The notes: generated by a model not told the origin, from the sequence alone. Positions 1-9,473 are shown, counted from the first letter of the stretch. The stretch is 39,451 bases of DNA from an uncultured Treponema sp. (GCA_905233535.1 CAJOEO010000036.1:1-39451); one strand, 5' to 3'. Program-made: numbers and translations.

Positions 1-96
1 AAAACCCGCTTCGGAGTAGAGGTTTTCTCTCTCCCCCAAAAAAAAGAGGATTGGCAATTTCGCCGAAAAAAAAGAGAGTTTTTAGACAACTTCTAA
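1..96 (+). CDS. C-terminal end of an unidentified upstream gene (partial)
   Basis: Frame 1 is open from the first base to a TAA at 94-96 and encodes about 31 residues of a basic, aromatic tail ending REFLDNF. The stop lies 9 bases before the glycosyltransferase ATG and overlaps its AAGGA ribosome binding site, as expected for two genes of one operon. The piece is too short to identify. It could also be chance, because an open frame of this length is not rare. Confidence 0.35.
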   Translation, partial: KTRFGVEVFSLPQKKEDWQFRRKKREFLDNF

Positions 97-105
97 GGAA
101 TAAAA

Positions 106-870
106 ATGAGTGAAAATTTTTCGCCAGCGATTTTGATTCCAGTTTACAAACACGCAAAAGCGTGCCGAACGGTCGTGAAAAACCTTGCGCCGCTTTGCGT
201 TTCGCAAAAAATCCCCGTGATTTTGGTGGACGACGGAAACAGCGAAAACGAAAAACTGATTCTTTCGGAAATCGAAAGCGAAAACGATTTTGTTCACCTT
301 GTTTCGCTTGAAAAAAACGGCGGCAAAGGAAAAGCGTTCAGCGAGGGCGTTTTTTTTGCCAAATCGCGCGGAATTTCGCACATTTTGCAAATAGACGCAG
401 ACGGACAGCACGATTTTTCAAGAGCCGCGTTTTTTCTTGAAAAATCCGCCGCTTCGCCTTCCGCGCTAATCTGCGGATTTCCAGAATACGACGAATCCGC
501 GCCGAATCACAGAAAAAACGCCCACAGATTCGCGAATCTTTGGTGCAAAATCGTAACTTGGGAAAGCGGAATCGTCGATTCGCTCTGCGGATTTCGCGTT
601 TATCCCGTGGAAGAAACGGCGCGGCTTTTGAAAAAATCGCACATCGATTCAAGAATGGGATTTGACATCGACATTTTGATTCGGCTGATTTGGCGCGGCG
701 TGCGGACAGAATTTTACGGAGTTCGCGTAACTTATCCCGAAGACGGAATTTCGAATTTCCGCCCGTTCCGCGACAATGTGCGCATTTCTTGGGTTTTCAC
801 AAAATTCTTCTGCGGAATGATTTTGCGAAGCCCGATTCTTCTGGCGCGAAAACTGCGAAAAACAAAATAA
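106..870 (+). CDS. Family 2 glycosyltransferase
   Basis: A 254-residue GT-A fold glycosyltransferase that would move a sugar from a nucleotide donor to a lipid or envelope acceptor on the cytoplasmic face of the membrane. The opening AILIPVYKH strand, the VDDG motif at residues 41-44 (nucleotide binding) and DADGQHD at 97-103 (metal-binding DxD) are the family signature; no membrane anchor is obvious. The ATG follows TAAGGAATAAAA, a good ribosome binding site. The next gene is an LpxL-type acyltransferase, and the pairing of GT2 with such an acyltransferase is known from aryl polyene and related envelope-lipid clusters, so a lipid decoration role is inferred. The acceptor cannot be told. Confidence 0.85.
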   Translation: MSENFSPAILIPVYKHAKACRTVVKNLAPLCVSQKIPVILVDDGNSENEKLILSEIESENDFVHLVSLEKNGGKGKAFSEGVFFAKSRGISHILQIDADGQHDFSRAAFFLEKSAASPSALICGFPEYDESAPNHRKNAHRFANLWCKIVTWESGIVDSLCGFRVYPVEETARLLKKSHIDSRMGFDIDILIRLIWRGVRTEFYGVRVTYPEDGISNFRPFRDNVRISWVFTKFFCGMILRSPILLARKLRKTK

Positions 871-890
871 ATTCGGCAACAAAAAAAACA

Positions 891-917
891 CGGACATTGA
901 GGCTCTCGAAATGTCCG
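891..917. repeat. Palindromic repeat, copy A (TTGAG-N4-TCGAAA family)
   Basis: The arms CGGACATT and AATGTCCG pair around a loop holding TTGAGGCTCTCGAAA. It lies just after the glycosyltransferase stop. The loop core matches the repeats at 11533, 30488, 34819-34892 and 36674, although the arms differ. It may also act as a hairpin between the two genes. Confidence 0.6.
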
Positions 918-933
918 TTCTTCAACGAAAAAA

Positions 934-1799
934 ATGAAAAAACAAAATTGGTACGAAATCAAGCGCAAAAATAATCTTGGATTCTTTTTTATGCGCGTGC
1001 TGCTTTTTTTTCCCGCAGTTTCTATGCGCGTTTTGTGCTTTCCGATTGGATTTTTTTACTGGCTTTTTTGCGCGGGAGCGCGCGCGCAGTCCAAAAAGTT
1101 TTTTGTTGCCGCAGGCAAAAAGCCGCAGACGCTCCGCCACATCATCAGTTTTGCTCTGAATCTTGCGGAGAACATTCAGGCGTGGGCGGGCAAAATTCGA
1201 TTCGACAAAATCGAATGGCAGAACGACGACATTTCGATTTTCGTCAACGAAATCGATTCAAATCGCGGAACGCTTCTTTTGATTTCGCACCTCGGAAACG
1301 CGCAAATGCTCAAGGCTTTGGCGGCGGCGGGCGAATCTGGCACAAAGCGCAGAATGAAAATCACCACGATTATGGACAAAGCGCAGTCGGCGGGATTCAA
1401 CGCGCTTCAAAAAAGCGTGAACGAATCGGCGGATTTTCACATTGTGAGCGCGGACGAAATCGGCGCGGAAACCGTACTGCTGCTTGAAGAGCGGCTTTCG
1501 GCGGGCGAAGTCTTCCGTTTTTTCAGAAAAACGCGGATTTTCCGTACGGCGTTTTTTTGCTTGCTTCGCTTTTGAATGTGCCGACTTTTTTTGTGAACGG
1601 AATCCGCAAAGGCGACCTTTCGATTCAAGCGCAGTACAAAATGTTCGTCAAAAAAAGCGATGTGGATTTTTGCGTTCCAAGAAAAGAGCGCGAGAAAAAA
1701 ATCCGCGCGCTTGCCCTTGAATTTGCGCAAAACCTAGAAACGCTCGCGCGGCAAAATCCTCTTCAGTGGTACAATTTTTTCGATTTTTTCGCCGATTGA
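934..1799 (+). pseudogene. LpxL/HtrB-type lipid acyltransferase, frameshifted and internally shortened
   Basis: A member of the lysophospholipid acyltransferase group, which adds an acyl chain to a membrane lipid. The N-terminal part (934 to about 1511) has a membrane-anchor segment and the LLISHLGNAQ stretch that corresponds to the usual catalytic HxxxxE/D region. The C-terminal part continues in another frame as FPYGVFLLASLLNVPTFFV and ends PLQWYNFFDFFAD, a hallmark ending. The two parts join if one A is added to the A-run near 1526-1531. Even then the 10-16 residues normally holding a GDR/ADR motif between GEV and the FRFFRKNADFP stretch are absent. So there are two lesions: a probable in-frame deletion and a homopolymer indel. 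Fatty acyl transfer in the GT2-linked envelope pathway is inferred. Confidence 0.75.
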
Positions 1800-1877
1800 T
1801 TTCGCTCACTCGCCTTTCGTGTTTTTTTCGGCGGAAAGAACGAAAGCCGAAACCAACTTTGCGCAATGGTTTGGCAG

Positions 1878-2639
1878 TTATTTTTCTGCAAGAATTAACA
1901 TTGTTTGTAAATTTTCGTCGTAGGGGCGCAAATCCCAGCCGCCGTAGATTTGGACGTTTGAAAAGCCGATTTTTTTGAGCGTTTCTCCAAGTTCTGCGGC
2001 ACTGTATAGTCGTTGCACAAATTCATGGTCGATGATTTCGCCGCTTTTTGTGTCGGTCAGCGTCCAATGCGAACGCAAGCCTTCCCACGCGCCAACCACG
2101 CCAAAATCCGTAACGACTTTTTTTCCCGCCCGCTCAAATTCTTCGCCTTTTGTGAAAAATAAAATCGCACTTTCGCGACTTATGCACTCAAGAATGAATT
2201 TTCCGCCGTCTTTTAACGACAAAAAAATCGATTTCAAAATCAAAAAATCGTCTTCTTTTTTTTCGCAATATCCAAACGAATTGTAAACGTTCACCGCGCA
2301 ATCAAACTTTTCGATTCCGTGATTTTCCGTTCTAAACGAACGAAGGTCGGCGTTCACAAGAAAAAGCGAAACGTCCTGCGCTTCCGCACTTTCTTTTGCC
2401 GTGTCCAACTCGCTTTGAATTATGTCGATTCCCGTCGTGTCAAGCGCGAGCGCGGCAAGTTCAACGCAAATGCGCCCAACCCCACAACCCGCTTCCATTA
2501 CGCGCGCTCCGTCTTTCAAACGCGCAATTTCCTTAATTCTTTGCGCAATTCCCGCCGCTTCCGCCCAATGCTGCTCGTCAAACATAATCGGCGCGTAATT
2601 TTTCCAAAAATCTTCAGATTCAAACCATTCTTTTTTCAT
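1878..2639 (-). CDS. Class I SAM-dependent methyltransferase
   Basis: A 253-residue soluble methyltransferase. Motif I, VMEAGCGVGRI (residues 48-58), is the SAM-binding glycine loop, and GIDIIQSELD provides the acidic end of strand 2. FDCAVNVYNSFGYCEKKED is the motif IV region, followed by the usual LKDGGKFILE. The substrate is unknown; similar proteins act on small molecules or quinones. It lies alone between the acyltransferase and the pectinase genes, with the terminator of the pectinase gene at 2669-2701 just upstream of its start. Confidence 0.85.
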   Translation of the reverse strand: MKKEWFESEDFWKNYAPIMFDEQHWAEAAGIAQRIKEIARLKDGARVMEAGCGVGRICVELAALALDTTGIDIIQSELDTAKESAEAQDVSLFLVNADLRSFRTENHGIEKFDCAVNVYNSFGYCEKKEDDFLILKSIFLSLKDGGKFILECISRESAILFFTKGEEFERAGKKVVTDFGVVGAWEGLRSHWTLTDTKSGEIIDHEFVQRLYSAAELGETLKKIGFSNVQIYGGWDLRPYDENLQTMLILAEK

Positions 2640-2668
2640 TTTTTTCTCGATTCTTTGAATTTAAAAAA

Positions 2669-2701
2669 TACGGCAATTTCGTTTTTTGCGAAACTGCCGT
2701 A
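2669..2701 (-). terminator. Rho-independent terminator of the pectinesterase/SGNH gene
   Basis: The arms TACGGCAATTTCG and CGAAACTGCCGTA pair with one mismatch around a short loop. On the minus strand the stem is followed by TATTTTTTAA. It sits 23 bases after the stop at 2724. Confidence 0.8.
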
Positions 2702-2723
2702 TCTGCCGCTTTTTAGATTATTT

Positions 2724-4075
2724 TTAGAATTTGCTCAATTCGCTCTGCTCGATTTTTGTCCAGTATTCAGAATCGCAAGTGAACTTGCCTTCAGAATCCA
2801 CGGTGAACATAATCGAACCGTCCGCGTTTTCGCCGATTGCTTTTTTGGGGCGCACAACGCTTTTTGCAAGCGCGGGAATCTGCTTTTTTATTGCCTTTGC
2901 AAACTCACCCGCGATTACAAATCCGCCGAGTTTGTTGTTGTGCGTGCTTTCGCCCTGCGACATCAATTCCCTCGCGTAAGCGTCGTTTGAACCGTCCGCA
3001 AACGCTTTTTCGTATAGTGCTTTTGTGATTTCAAATCCGTCGATTAGAATCACATTTTCTTCCTGCGCCAACTGCCGAACCGCCTCAACATAAGCGTTTC
3101 CGCTCGTTGTCTGCGTTCCTGTCTGCGTGTCAGTTGAATCGTGGTGCGGTCTGATTTTTCCGTCCGTAAAATAAAGTCGGCTGACAGGCGTAACCAAAAC
3201 GGGAGTCGCGCCCGCATTTTTTGCAACGTCTATGTACTGCTTCAAATACCATTTGAACGAGCCACCCGAATCGTAAGCGTAAAAATTGTCGCCGTATTTC
3301 GATTTGTACGAATCTGGAGTTTTGACTTTTTTGCCTTCGCTGACGGGATATTTTCCAGAAGCGTCTGGCGTTCCGAGCGGAACATATCGGTCTTCCAAAT
3401 ATCCTGCGGAATTCGAGCAGTCGTTGTGTCCAAACTGAACGAAAAGATAGTCGCCTTTTGAGATTTTCTGCGCGATTTTTTCGAGCGAGCCTTCGTTGAT
3501 GAAGTTTCGCGTGGAGCGTCCGCCGTTTGCGTAATTCTGCACGGAAACCGCCGAATTAAAGAAGTTTTGCAAAAATTCTCCCCACGCGCCTTCGTTTCGC
3601 GTCTGGTTCGACGACCACATTCCGCCCGCGCTGTAATCTTTGACTGTGGAATCGCCCGCCAAAAACACATTCACTGCGCCCGCCGTCCGCGGTCTGTCTG
3701 AAATCGCGTTTGCTGGAACTGCGTAGCCTTCGTTTACGGTTGCGTCAAGTTGCGCCACCGCGCTTTCGCCCGCTTCTCCGCCGTAGATTTTCGGCACAAC
3801 GACCGCTTTGATAATCGAAAGAGAATCGTCTTTTGAAATCAAATATGTTTTGTCTGCAAAACCCGCCGTTTGTTTGACGAGCGTTTCTTTTCCGTCTTTT
3901 ACGCGATACCACTTTATTAAAGAAACATCGATTCCGCCCGAAGAAAGTTCGTAGTGAAGCGTAATCGTGTGGCCGGGATACGGCGTGTTGATGTCGTCGT
4001 CGGTGGTAAACGATGTCGTTTTTGCAAAAGATGCCGCGGCTCCCGCGGTTGTGGGCGTGTACGGCGAAGTCCAAT
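2724..4075 (-). CDS. SGNH/GDSL carbohydrate esterase (rhamnogalacturonan acetylesterase-like), 3' part of a split gene
   Basis: This is the C-terminal half of the pectin-degrading lipoprotein. Reading upstream of 3842 the frame stays open through an Ig-like linker with PYPGHTITLHYELSSGG, back to the frameshift at 4075-4077, so no separate start is needed. The catalytic domain starts at NVFLAGDSTVKDYS (block I, nucleophile Ser), followed by a Gly block near GAWGEFLQNFF, FGHNDCS (block III, Asn) and ESTHNN (block V, His). Block V normally reads DxxH; here the Asp is Glu. These features fit family CE12-type deacetylation of pectin. It would act outside the cell together with the esterase fused upstream. 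Confidence 0.8.
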
Positions 4076-6507
4076 TTCCTGCCTTTTACGCGCTCACCGA
4101 AAGACGCGCCTTCCCAAATCGTGTTGATTTCGCGGAAATGCGCGTTTTCTGGCTTGTTTCCGCTCATAGCCGTCCAGCCTTTCGCGTCGATGTTTTCTCC
4201 GCTGCCCAAAATCGTGTTCGCAAATGTAACATTCGCGTCCGCTCCCCACGGTCTGCCGAAAAATCCAGGAGCGTTCAACATTCCGTCGTCGCGGGAAATC
4301 ACGCAGTCCAAGAAAAGATAGCCCTTTGCGTCCCCGCTCGTGCGCGCCGCCGTAATGTAGCCCGCCGACGCTTTGTCGGTGTAACCGCACCAGCGGATTT
4401 CGCAGTTTTCAAAAACGAACGAGCCGTCGCCGAAAATAAAATCCGTCTGTCCTTCAAGAAAACAATTTCTAAGATAGCCTTTGATTCCTGCGCCTGTGTA
4501 GAATGTGTCCTGGCTTCCCAAAAAGCGACAGTTCACAAAACTTGTCTGGTCGGCTTCGATTAAAATCGCCGCGCTTCGCTCCGTTGCCGCTTTTGAGCGC
4601 ACATCGCTGTTGAGTTTTCGCGCAAAATTCAAACTGCCGTCCGCTTCCACGCCGTCTGCGATTTCTTCGTCGGTGATGTATTTGTTGAACGAAGTTTCAA
4701 ATGTGATTCCGTCCGCGCAAAATCCGTCCGCGCCTTTTTTGATGTATGTTGCGCCGCCCCATTTTGAAACGCCTTTTTTGTCGAATTTGTCGTAAGCCAA
4801 ATCCGCGTCAAAAAATCCGTTTTTGTCGGCAGAAAAATAATTGTACGCAATTCCATAGTACCAAGTGAGTTTGACTTCTCCGTCGCCCGCATTTTTGAAT
4901 GTGATGAACGGAGTTTCCACGGAAATCTGCTCGCGGTAAACGCCAGGCTGAATCAAAATCGTGATTCTATCTTCTTCGCTTTTCGGATTCATCGCCTTTG
5001 CCGCCAAAAGAGCCGCACCAACCGTTTTGAACTCTGCGTTTTTTCCAACATTCAGCGTTTTTTTGAGCGGAAGAGAAGCGAGTTCGTTTGATTTTTTGAC
5101 CAAATTGACATTTTTTTCAACGCCCGCGCCTTTTACCACAATGTGATTCTGCGTTTTTGCAGTTTCAGTTTCCGCCTTGATTTCGTAGCGTCCGTCGCGG
5201 AGCATTGCCGAATACGATTTGCTGCTGCTTGCAGGCAGAATCTGTCCTTCGTAAACATATCCGTCGTCGATGTTCACAAATTCGATTTTCTGCGGAATCG
5301 CGGAATTTTCCCCGACAAAATGACCCCAAACCTCGTAGACAGGCTTTTTTTGCGCCGAGATTTCTTGAGTCGCGTCGTCTGCAAAATCAAATTTTTCGCC
5401 CGCGGAAATGAAATAATCGTTCGCGCCCGTCAACGCCGCCGTATACGATACGCCAGGCTCAAGGTTCGCGGAAAAAGAAAGCGTCGAAGAATCCACGACC
5501 GCTTCCACGCTTTGATAAATGCTGCCCTCTGGCGGATTAAAAACCAAGCCGATTTTTGAAGAATCTGCGCCGTCGATTTTGATTTGCCCCGTCGCCTTGT
5601 ACGATTTTGCGTCTTCCACGGAAAGCGAAACCGTTCGGCTTTTTCCCGCTTCGCCTTTCGCAGTTTCCAAAACTCGAGTTTGCGCCGAAATCGATTTTCC
5701 TGGAACGCCTTTCAAAATTGCGGTCAGCGTGCGGTTTTCAGGCAGATTCGCCGTGAATTTTTTGCCGTTCACATTTGCAAAAAGTTCCTGATTCGTTTCT
5801 TTGACAATGAACGAAAGTTCGCCTTTGCCTTGCAAACCGTTCAAAGTTCCAGAAACTTGAACAGCGGGCGTTCGCACAAGTCGGAAAAACACGGGTTTTC
5901 CGACCGCCGCGTCCGCGTAGATTTTGTAACTTCCGTCCGAAATCGCGACATATTCGTATTTTCGCGCGTCCGCGTTCAAAAGTGCCGTTTCGTCCTGAAC
6001 GCCCGTTTTTGCTCCCGCAGAATCCACGCTCGCAAAGTGAATTTTCTCGTCGCCCGAATTGCTCGTCCTCGCGTAAAACGAAATTAAATCGCCCGATTTT
6101 ACATTCGCCAAAAGAAGAAACCGCTTTTCTTCGCCGCCTTTGCCGTTCGCGTAAAAAATTCCGTTTGATGTATAGCCGTCATCGAACGAGGTCTGCGCGT
6201 AGCCCTGCGTTCCGTAGCTTTTTGCGCCTGCGCCTTCGTCGCCGTAGTAGGCGCGGTCGTTGTTTTCAACATTCAGCGTCAAATCGCCGAAAACGACTTC
6301 GCCTTTTTTGAATTTGCCGTCAGACGCAAGCAAATCGTCGGAAATCGAATCGATGTCTTTTACGGAAATGTGATTCAGCGCGCCTTCTTCCTGAACGCCG
6401 CCAAAATCCCAAACTTCAGTTTGCCTTTGTGCCGAACCGCCACCCCCGCAAGATGCAAGCAGTCCCGCAAAAAGTGTAGCTACCATAAAAAAAATAGATT
6501 TTTTCAT
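3745..6507 (-). CDS. Pectin methylesterase lipoprotein (5' part of a frameshifted multidomain gene)
   Basis: A secreted pectinesterase that demethylates homogalacturonan. The start at 6507 (MKKSIFF) is preferred over the one 12 bases upstream because GAGG precedes it at the right distance. A lipoprotein signal ends in LLASC, so the mature protein is lipid-anchored. Residues about 20-480 form several beta-rich, carbohydrate-binding-like modules. The CE8 beta-helix spans about 487-809, with GSQDTFYTG, the catalytic-Asp stretch EGQTDFIFG, YITAAR and the arginine motif FGRPW. After about 4078 the frame is out of phase: dropping one base of the AAA (plus-strand TTT 4075-4077) reads on into the SGNH esterase. 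About 110 C-terminal residues of this ORF are therefore artefactual. The intended product is about 1260 residues. Confidence 0.85.
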   Translation of the reverse strand: MKKSIFFMVATLFAGLLASCGGGGSAQRQTEVWDFGGVQEEGALNHISVKDIDSISDDLLASDGKFKKGEVVFGDLTLNVENNDRAYYGDEGAGAKSYGTQGYAQTSFDDGYTSNGIFYANGKGGEEKRFLLLANVKSGDLISFYARTSNSGDEKIHFASVDSAGAKTGVQDETALLNADARKYEYVAISDGSYKIYADAAVGKPVFFRLVRTPAVQVSGTLNGLQGKGELSFIVKETNQELFANVNGKKFTANLPENRTLTAILKGVPGKSISAQTRVLETAKGEAGKSRTVSLSVEDAKSYKATGQIKIDGADSSKIGLVFNPPEGSIYQSVEAVVDSSTLSFSANLEPGVSYTAALTGANDYFISAGEKFDFADDATQEISAQKKPVYEVWGHFVGENSAIPQKIEFVNIDDGYVYEGQILPASSSKSYSAMLRDGRYEIKAETETAKTQNHIVVKGAGVEKNVNLVKKSNELASLPLKKTLNVGKNAEFKTVGAALLAAKAMNPKSEEDRITILIQPGVYREQISVETPFITFKNAGDGEVKLTWYYGIAYNYFSADKNGFFDADLAYDKFDKKGVSKWGGATYIKKGADGFCADGITFETSFNKYITDEEIADGVEADGSLNFARKLNSDVRSKAATERSAAILIEADQTSFVNCRFLGSQDTFYTGAGIKGYLRNCFLEGQTDFIFGDGSFVFENCEIRWCGYTDKASAGYITAARTSGDAKGYLFLDCVISRDDGMLNAPGFFGRPWGADANVTFANTILGSGENIDAKGWTAMSGNKPENAHFREINTIWEGASFGERVKGRKLDFAVHAHNRGSRGIFCKNDIVYHRRRHQHAVSRPHDYASLRTFFGRNRCFFNKVVSRKRRKRNARQTNGGFCRQNIFDFKRRFSFDYQSGRCAENLRRRSGRKRGGAT

Positions 6508-6610
6508 ATAAAACCTCATAAAATTACTTTAAATCTATTTTTTATAAATATTCAGATATATTTTTGATTCTTTTTGTAAAAATTTCGTTAGAATTATAAA
6601 CAAAAAAAAA

Positions 6611-6636
6611 GCGCGCTAAGTTTTTTCTTAGCACGC
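6611..6636 (-). terminator. Terminator of the chemoreceptor gene
   Basis: The arms GCGTGCTAAG and CTTAGCGCGC pair with one G-T pair, and the minus strand runs on into nine T. It is 20 bases past the stop of the methyl-accepting chemotaxis gene. Confidence 0.85.
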
Positions 6637-6656
6637 CGTTTTTTTTGCGGATTTTT

Positions 6657-8525
6657 TTACACGCGAAAGAAATACATTTGTGCGCCGATTTCTTGAATCG
6701 TGTTTTTTAGCACGCCCGCCATTTCTTTTAATTCCGCGCTACTTTGATTTATGTCGTCAGTTTCGCCTGCAATCGCTTCCACGCTGTTGTGAATGTCCTC
6801 CGTCGCACTTTGCAAATTCGTCATTTGCGATTGAATATGTGCTTTGCGTTCCTGCACGTCGTTTGCCGCGTTGCCGAGCGTTTCGCCACTTTCAACCATT
6901 TCGCGAAGTGCGCCACTGATTTGTTGCGAACCCGAAGTTTGTTCTTCAAGAGCCGCCTTAATTTCCGTAACGAGTTGTTCCGTTTGTTCGATTCCTTGCG
7001 CCGCCACGGAAAAAGTCGCCGACGTTTCTTCAGACATTGAAACGACCGATTCGATTGAACTGCGAATTGTTTTAAGTTGTGCGCTGATTGTTTTGGACTG
7101 CGCCGACGACGTTTCGGAGAGTTTTCGGATTTCGTCAGAAACCACCGCAAAACCGCGACCCGCGTCGCCCGCGTGCGCCGCCTCGATTGCCGCGTTCATC
7201 GCAAGCAAGTTCGTTTGGCTTGCAATGGACGAAATCGCGCGGTTCGCTTCGTTTAGCATTTCAGATTGTTCGCGGATTTTTTCTATGCTTTCCGTCATCT
7301 GCTTTTGCTTTGAAATGCCAACTCGCGATTTGCTCGCCAAGTTTTCAAAAGAATCCGCCATTTTGTCCATCGTGGTATTCACGGATTCGATGTTGCTAAT
7401 CATTTGTTCCACTGCACTGCTCGCCGTGGAAACGCTGTCGCGCTGCGTGCTGATTAATTCAGAAAGCGACGAAAGCGTCGAAGAAATGTCCGTTACCGTA
7501 ACGACCGCGCTTTTTACGCTTTCCGTTTGAGATTCCACCGACTGCGCGATTTTTCTGATGTTGCTTGTAATTAAAGAAATTCCGCCAGACGTATTTTGCG
7601 CGCTGTTCGTAACCGTTTCGCCAACGCTCAAAAGAGAATCTTTTGATTGCTTTACGCCAAAAACAACGTCGTGGATTTTTTCCATCGTTTTGTTGAAATA
7701 AAGACTAAGTTCAGAAATCTCGTCTTTTCCAGAAACTGGAAGACGACTCGTCAAATCGCCGTCGCCCTCGGCAATGTCTTGCAAACTCGTCGAAACGTTT
7801 TTAATCGGGCGGAGCATTATTCGCGCAATGGCGTACACAACACCTATACAAGAAAGCGTAATAACAATAAGGCTCAAAACCATGTATGTTATAACTGCAA
7901 GATTAAAATCTTTTGAAAGATTAGTTTGGAGTTTTTCGATTGCCGCGTCGATTTCGTCGATGTAATTTCCTGTGCCAACTACCCAAGAATATTTTGTAAA
8001 CGGAGCAGTGTACGACCGTTTCGGCTCTGGTTTATTTGAACCGAGTTTTGGATATTGGAAATTTGTAAAACCTCCACCTTTTTTTCCGATTTCAATAAAA
8101 TCACGAACCATGAATTTTCCGTCTTGGTCTTTCCAATCAAGGCGGTTTGTTCCTTCCGTTGCGGGTTTTGGCGGCAAAAGCACGTTCATTCCGTCGAACG
8201 TATCAATCCAAAAATAGCCCTCTGTTCCGTATCGTAAACCTCTGACAAGTTCTTTGATTCGAGTTTGTCGTTCGTTCAGGCTTAAACCTTGCTTTTCGTA
8301 TTCCGTGTCGTAAGTATTCAAAAGCGAAATTACATTTTGAACTTGCCATTGAATTTTTTCGTCGTAACCGTCAAGCAGAAGTTGCCGTTGCGATTCCACG
8401 CTACGCTTTTGTTGCCCGCCCATAATAAGAAGTGCAGAACCAACATAAAGAGCAGCAACCATTAACAACATACCTATACTCATCAGAGCCAACTTGAACA
8501 TCAAGGACTCTTTTTTTGAATTCAT
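6657..8525 (-). CDS. Methyl-accepting chemotaxis protein with a periplasmic Cache domain
   Basis: A 622-residue membrane chemoreceptor that would signal to CheA/CheW. A first membrane helix lies at about 11-36. A single Cache-type ligand domain follows at about 45-200, with [12 protein letters not shown] and [13 protein letters not shown] as the typical blocks. A second helix is at about 208-235, then HAMP ([26 protein letters not shown]), then a long coiled-coil signalling domain. The conserved hairpin tip appears as [25 protein letters not shown] cut into two readable parts by the tip residues EIRKLSE. GGAGG precedes the ATG. Its place beside the pectinase gene suggests it may sense sugars or uronates, but the ligand is not shown. 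Confidence 0.93.
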   Translation of the reverse strand: MNSKKESLMFKLALMSIGMLLMVAALYVGSALLIMGGQQKRSVESQRQLLLDGYDEKIQWQVQNVISLLNTYDTEYEKQGLSLNERQTRIKELVRGLRYGTEGYFWIDTFDGMNVLLPPKPATEGTNRLDWKDQDGKFMVRDFIEIGKKGGGFTNFQYPKLGSNKPEPKRSYTAPFTKYSWVVGTGNYIDEIDAAIEKLQTNLSKDFNLAVITYMVLSLIVITLSCIGVVYAIARIMLRPIKNVSTSLQDIAEGDGDLTSRLPVSGKDEISELSLYFNKTMEKIHDVVFGVKQSKDSLLSVGETVTNSAQNTSGGISLITSNIRKIAQSVESQTESVKSAVVTVTDISSTLSSLSELISTQRDSVSTASSAVEQMISNIESVNTTMDKMADSFENLASKSRVGISKQKQMTESIEKIREQSEMLNEANRAISSIASQTNLLAMNAAIEAAHAGDAGRGFAVVSDEIRKLSETSSAQSKTISAQLKTIRSSIESVVSMSEETSATFSVAAQGIEQTEQLVTEIKAALEEQTSGSQQISGALREMVESGETLGNAANDVQERKAHIQSQMTNLQSATEDIHNSVEAIAGETDDINQSSAELKEMAGVLKNTIQEIGAQMYFFRV

Positions 8526-8628
8526 ATATCCTCCAAAAATTTAACAACTATAAATGTTCTTCCATGATAACAACGGTATAATCTAGCGTCAAATAAGAAA
8601 TTGCGTTTTTTCAAAATTCTCCGTCTTT

Positions 8629-8676
8629 TCCCGAATATTGCAAAAAAAAACAAAAATCGCCATATATTTTCTTTGT
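8629..8676. repeat. Promoter-bearing direct repeat, left copy
   Basis: This about 47-base sequence, starting TTCCCGAAT and including ATCGCCATATATTTT, recurs at 9474-9519 with only a few changes in the A-run and T-run. The copies bracket the brnT-brnA pair. The copy holds TTGCAA (8638-8643) and TATATT (8663-8668), a plausible promoter reading toward brnT. Confidence 0.85.
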
Positions 8677-8698
8677 ATTTGTTTTATGTACAAAGTCA

Positions 8699-9037
8699 AT
8701 GTATTATAAAAATGTGGAACGAAATAAAGATTTTATTTATCTTGACGTGTTTATATGGGATACGGCAAAAAATGAATTGAATAAAACAAATCATAATCTT
8801 AGTTTTGAACTTGCAAGTCGTGTGTTCAACGACCCATTTTTATATCAAGATTATGATTATAAACATTCAGACGACGAGGACAGAGAAAAATACATTGGAC
8901 AAATAAATGGATACTTTGTAGTGAGTGTTATAAATACAGACAGAAACGGCTTAAAACGACTTATTTCTGCACGAAAAGCAACTAAAAAGGAGGTAAAAAT
9001 TTATGAAGAAAATGCAAAGAGAATACAAGGTAATTGA
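8699..9037 (+). CDS. brnT: BrnT family toxin (RelE-like ribonuclease fold)
   Basis: A 112-residue toxin of the BrnT family, whose members cleave RNA and are neutralised by BrnA. FIWDTAKNELNKTNHNLSFE is the family's opening block, followed by RVFNDPFLYQDYDYKHSDDEDRE, a central IGQINGYFVVSVI strand pair and the closing RLISARKATKKEVKIYEENA helix. The 3' end overlaps brnA by 35 bases. Transcription probably starts from the repeated promoter at 8629-8676; no strong ribosome binding site is seen before the ATG. Base use is more AT-rich than in parE next door, which fits acquisition by transfer. Confidence 0.88.
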   Translation: MYYKNVERNKDFIYLDVFIWDTAKNELNKTNHNLSFELASRVFNDPFLYQDYDYKHSDDEDREKYIGQINGYFVVSVINTDRNGLKRLISARKATKKEVKIYEENAKRIQGN

Positions 9038-9314
9038 TTTTCCGCCACTCACAGATGACGAAAAATCAATGTTGGAAAATCTGAAAAATATGCCCGATAG
9101 CGAAATAAATCTATCTGACATTCCAGAAAGCACAACAGACAATGGGGGATTTTATTATTTTCAGTCTTTAAAGTTGCCTAAGACTTCTATTCATACGAAA
9201 ATTGACAACGATACTCTTGAATGGTTAAAAAAGGCTGGAAAAGGTTATCAATCCCGATTAAACAATGTTTTGCGTTGGGCGCGACTGAATAATTGTCCGA
9301 TTGCAATGATGTAG
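9003..9314 (+). CDS. brnA: BrnA family antitoxin
   Basis: A 103-residue antitoxin that binds BrnT and, in characterised systems, represses its own promoter. The C-terminal half carries the ribbon-helix-helix signature: KTSIHTKIDNDTLEWLKKAG followed by KGYQSRLNNVLRWA. The N-terminal half (FPPLTDDEKSMLENLKNMPD) is the toxin-neutralising region. The start at 9003 is set by AAGGAGG at 8989-8995, with correct spacing, inside brnT. A strong terminator follows. Confidence 0.88.
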   Translation: MKKMQREYKVIDFPPLTDDEKSMLENLKNMPDSEINLSDIPESTTDNGGFYYFQSLKLPKTSIHTKIDNDTLEWLKKAGKGYQSRLNNVLRWARLNNCPIAMM

Positions 9315-9316
9315 CG

Positions 9317-9352
9317 AAAAATCCCCGAAAAATCGATTTTCGGGGATTTTTT
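9317..9352 (+). terminator. Terminator of brnTA
   Basis: The arms AAAAATCCCCGAAAA and TTTTCGGGGATTTTT pair almost perfectly around ATCGA, starting three bases after the brnA stop. The T-tail makes it a classic intrinsic terminator. Confidence 0.9.
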
Positions 9353-9364
9353 ATAAAAATATTA

Positions 9365-9436
9365 GACCTGGTGAGGAAATCGGTCATTTCCTCACAGGTC
9401 AGTCAGTTTCCTCAGGCTAAAGCCTTGCGAAAACTG
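9365..9436. repeat. Two tandem hairpins between brnA and parE
   Basis: The first hairpin (9365-9400) pairs GACCTGGTGAGGAAAT with ATTTCCTCACAGGTC. The second (9404-9436) pairs CAGTTT with AAACTG, plus an inner AGGCT/AGCCT. Both contain TTTCCTCA. Neither has a T-tail, so they are not ordinary terminators. They lie inside the segment bracketed by the duplicated promoter. Confidence 0.6.
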
Positions 9437-9473
9437 ATTTCTTCAAAGTTGATGATTCGGATCTATTCTTAAT

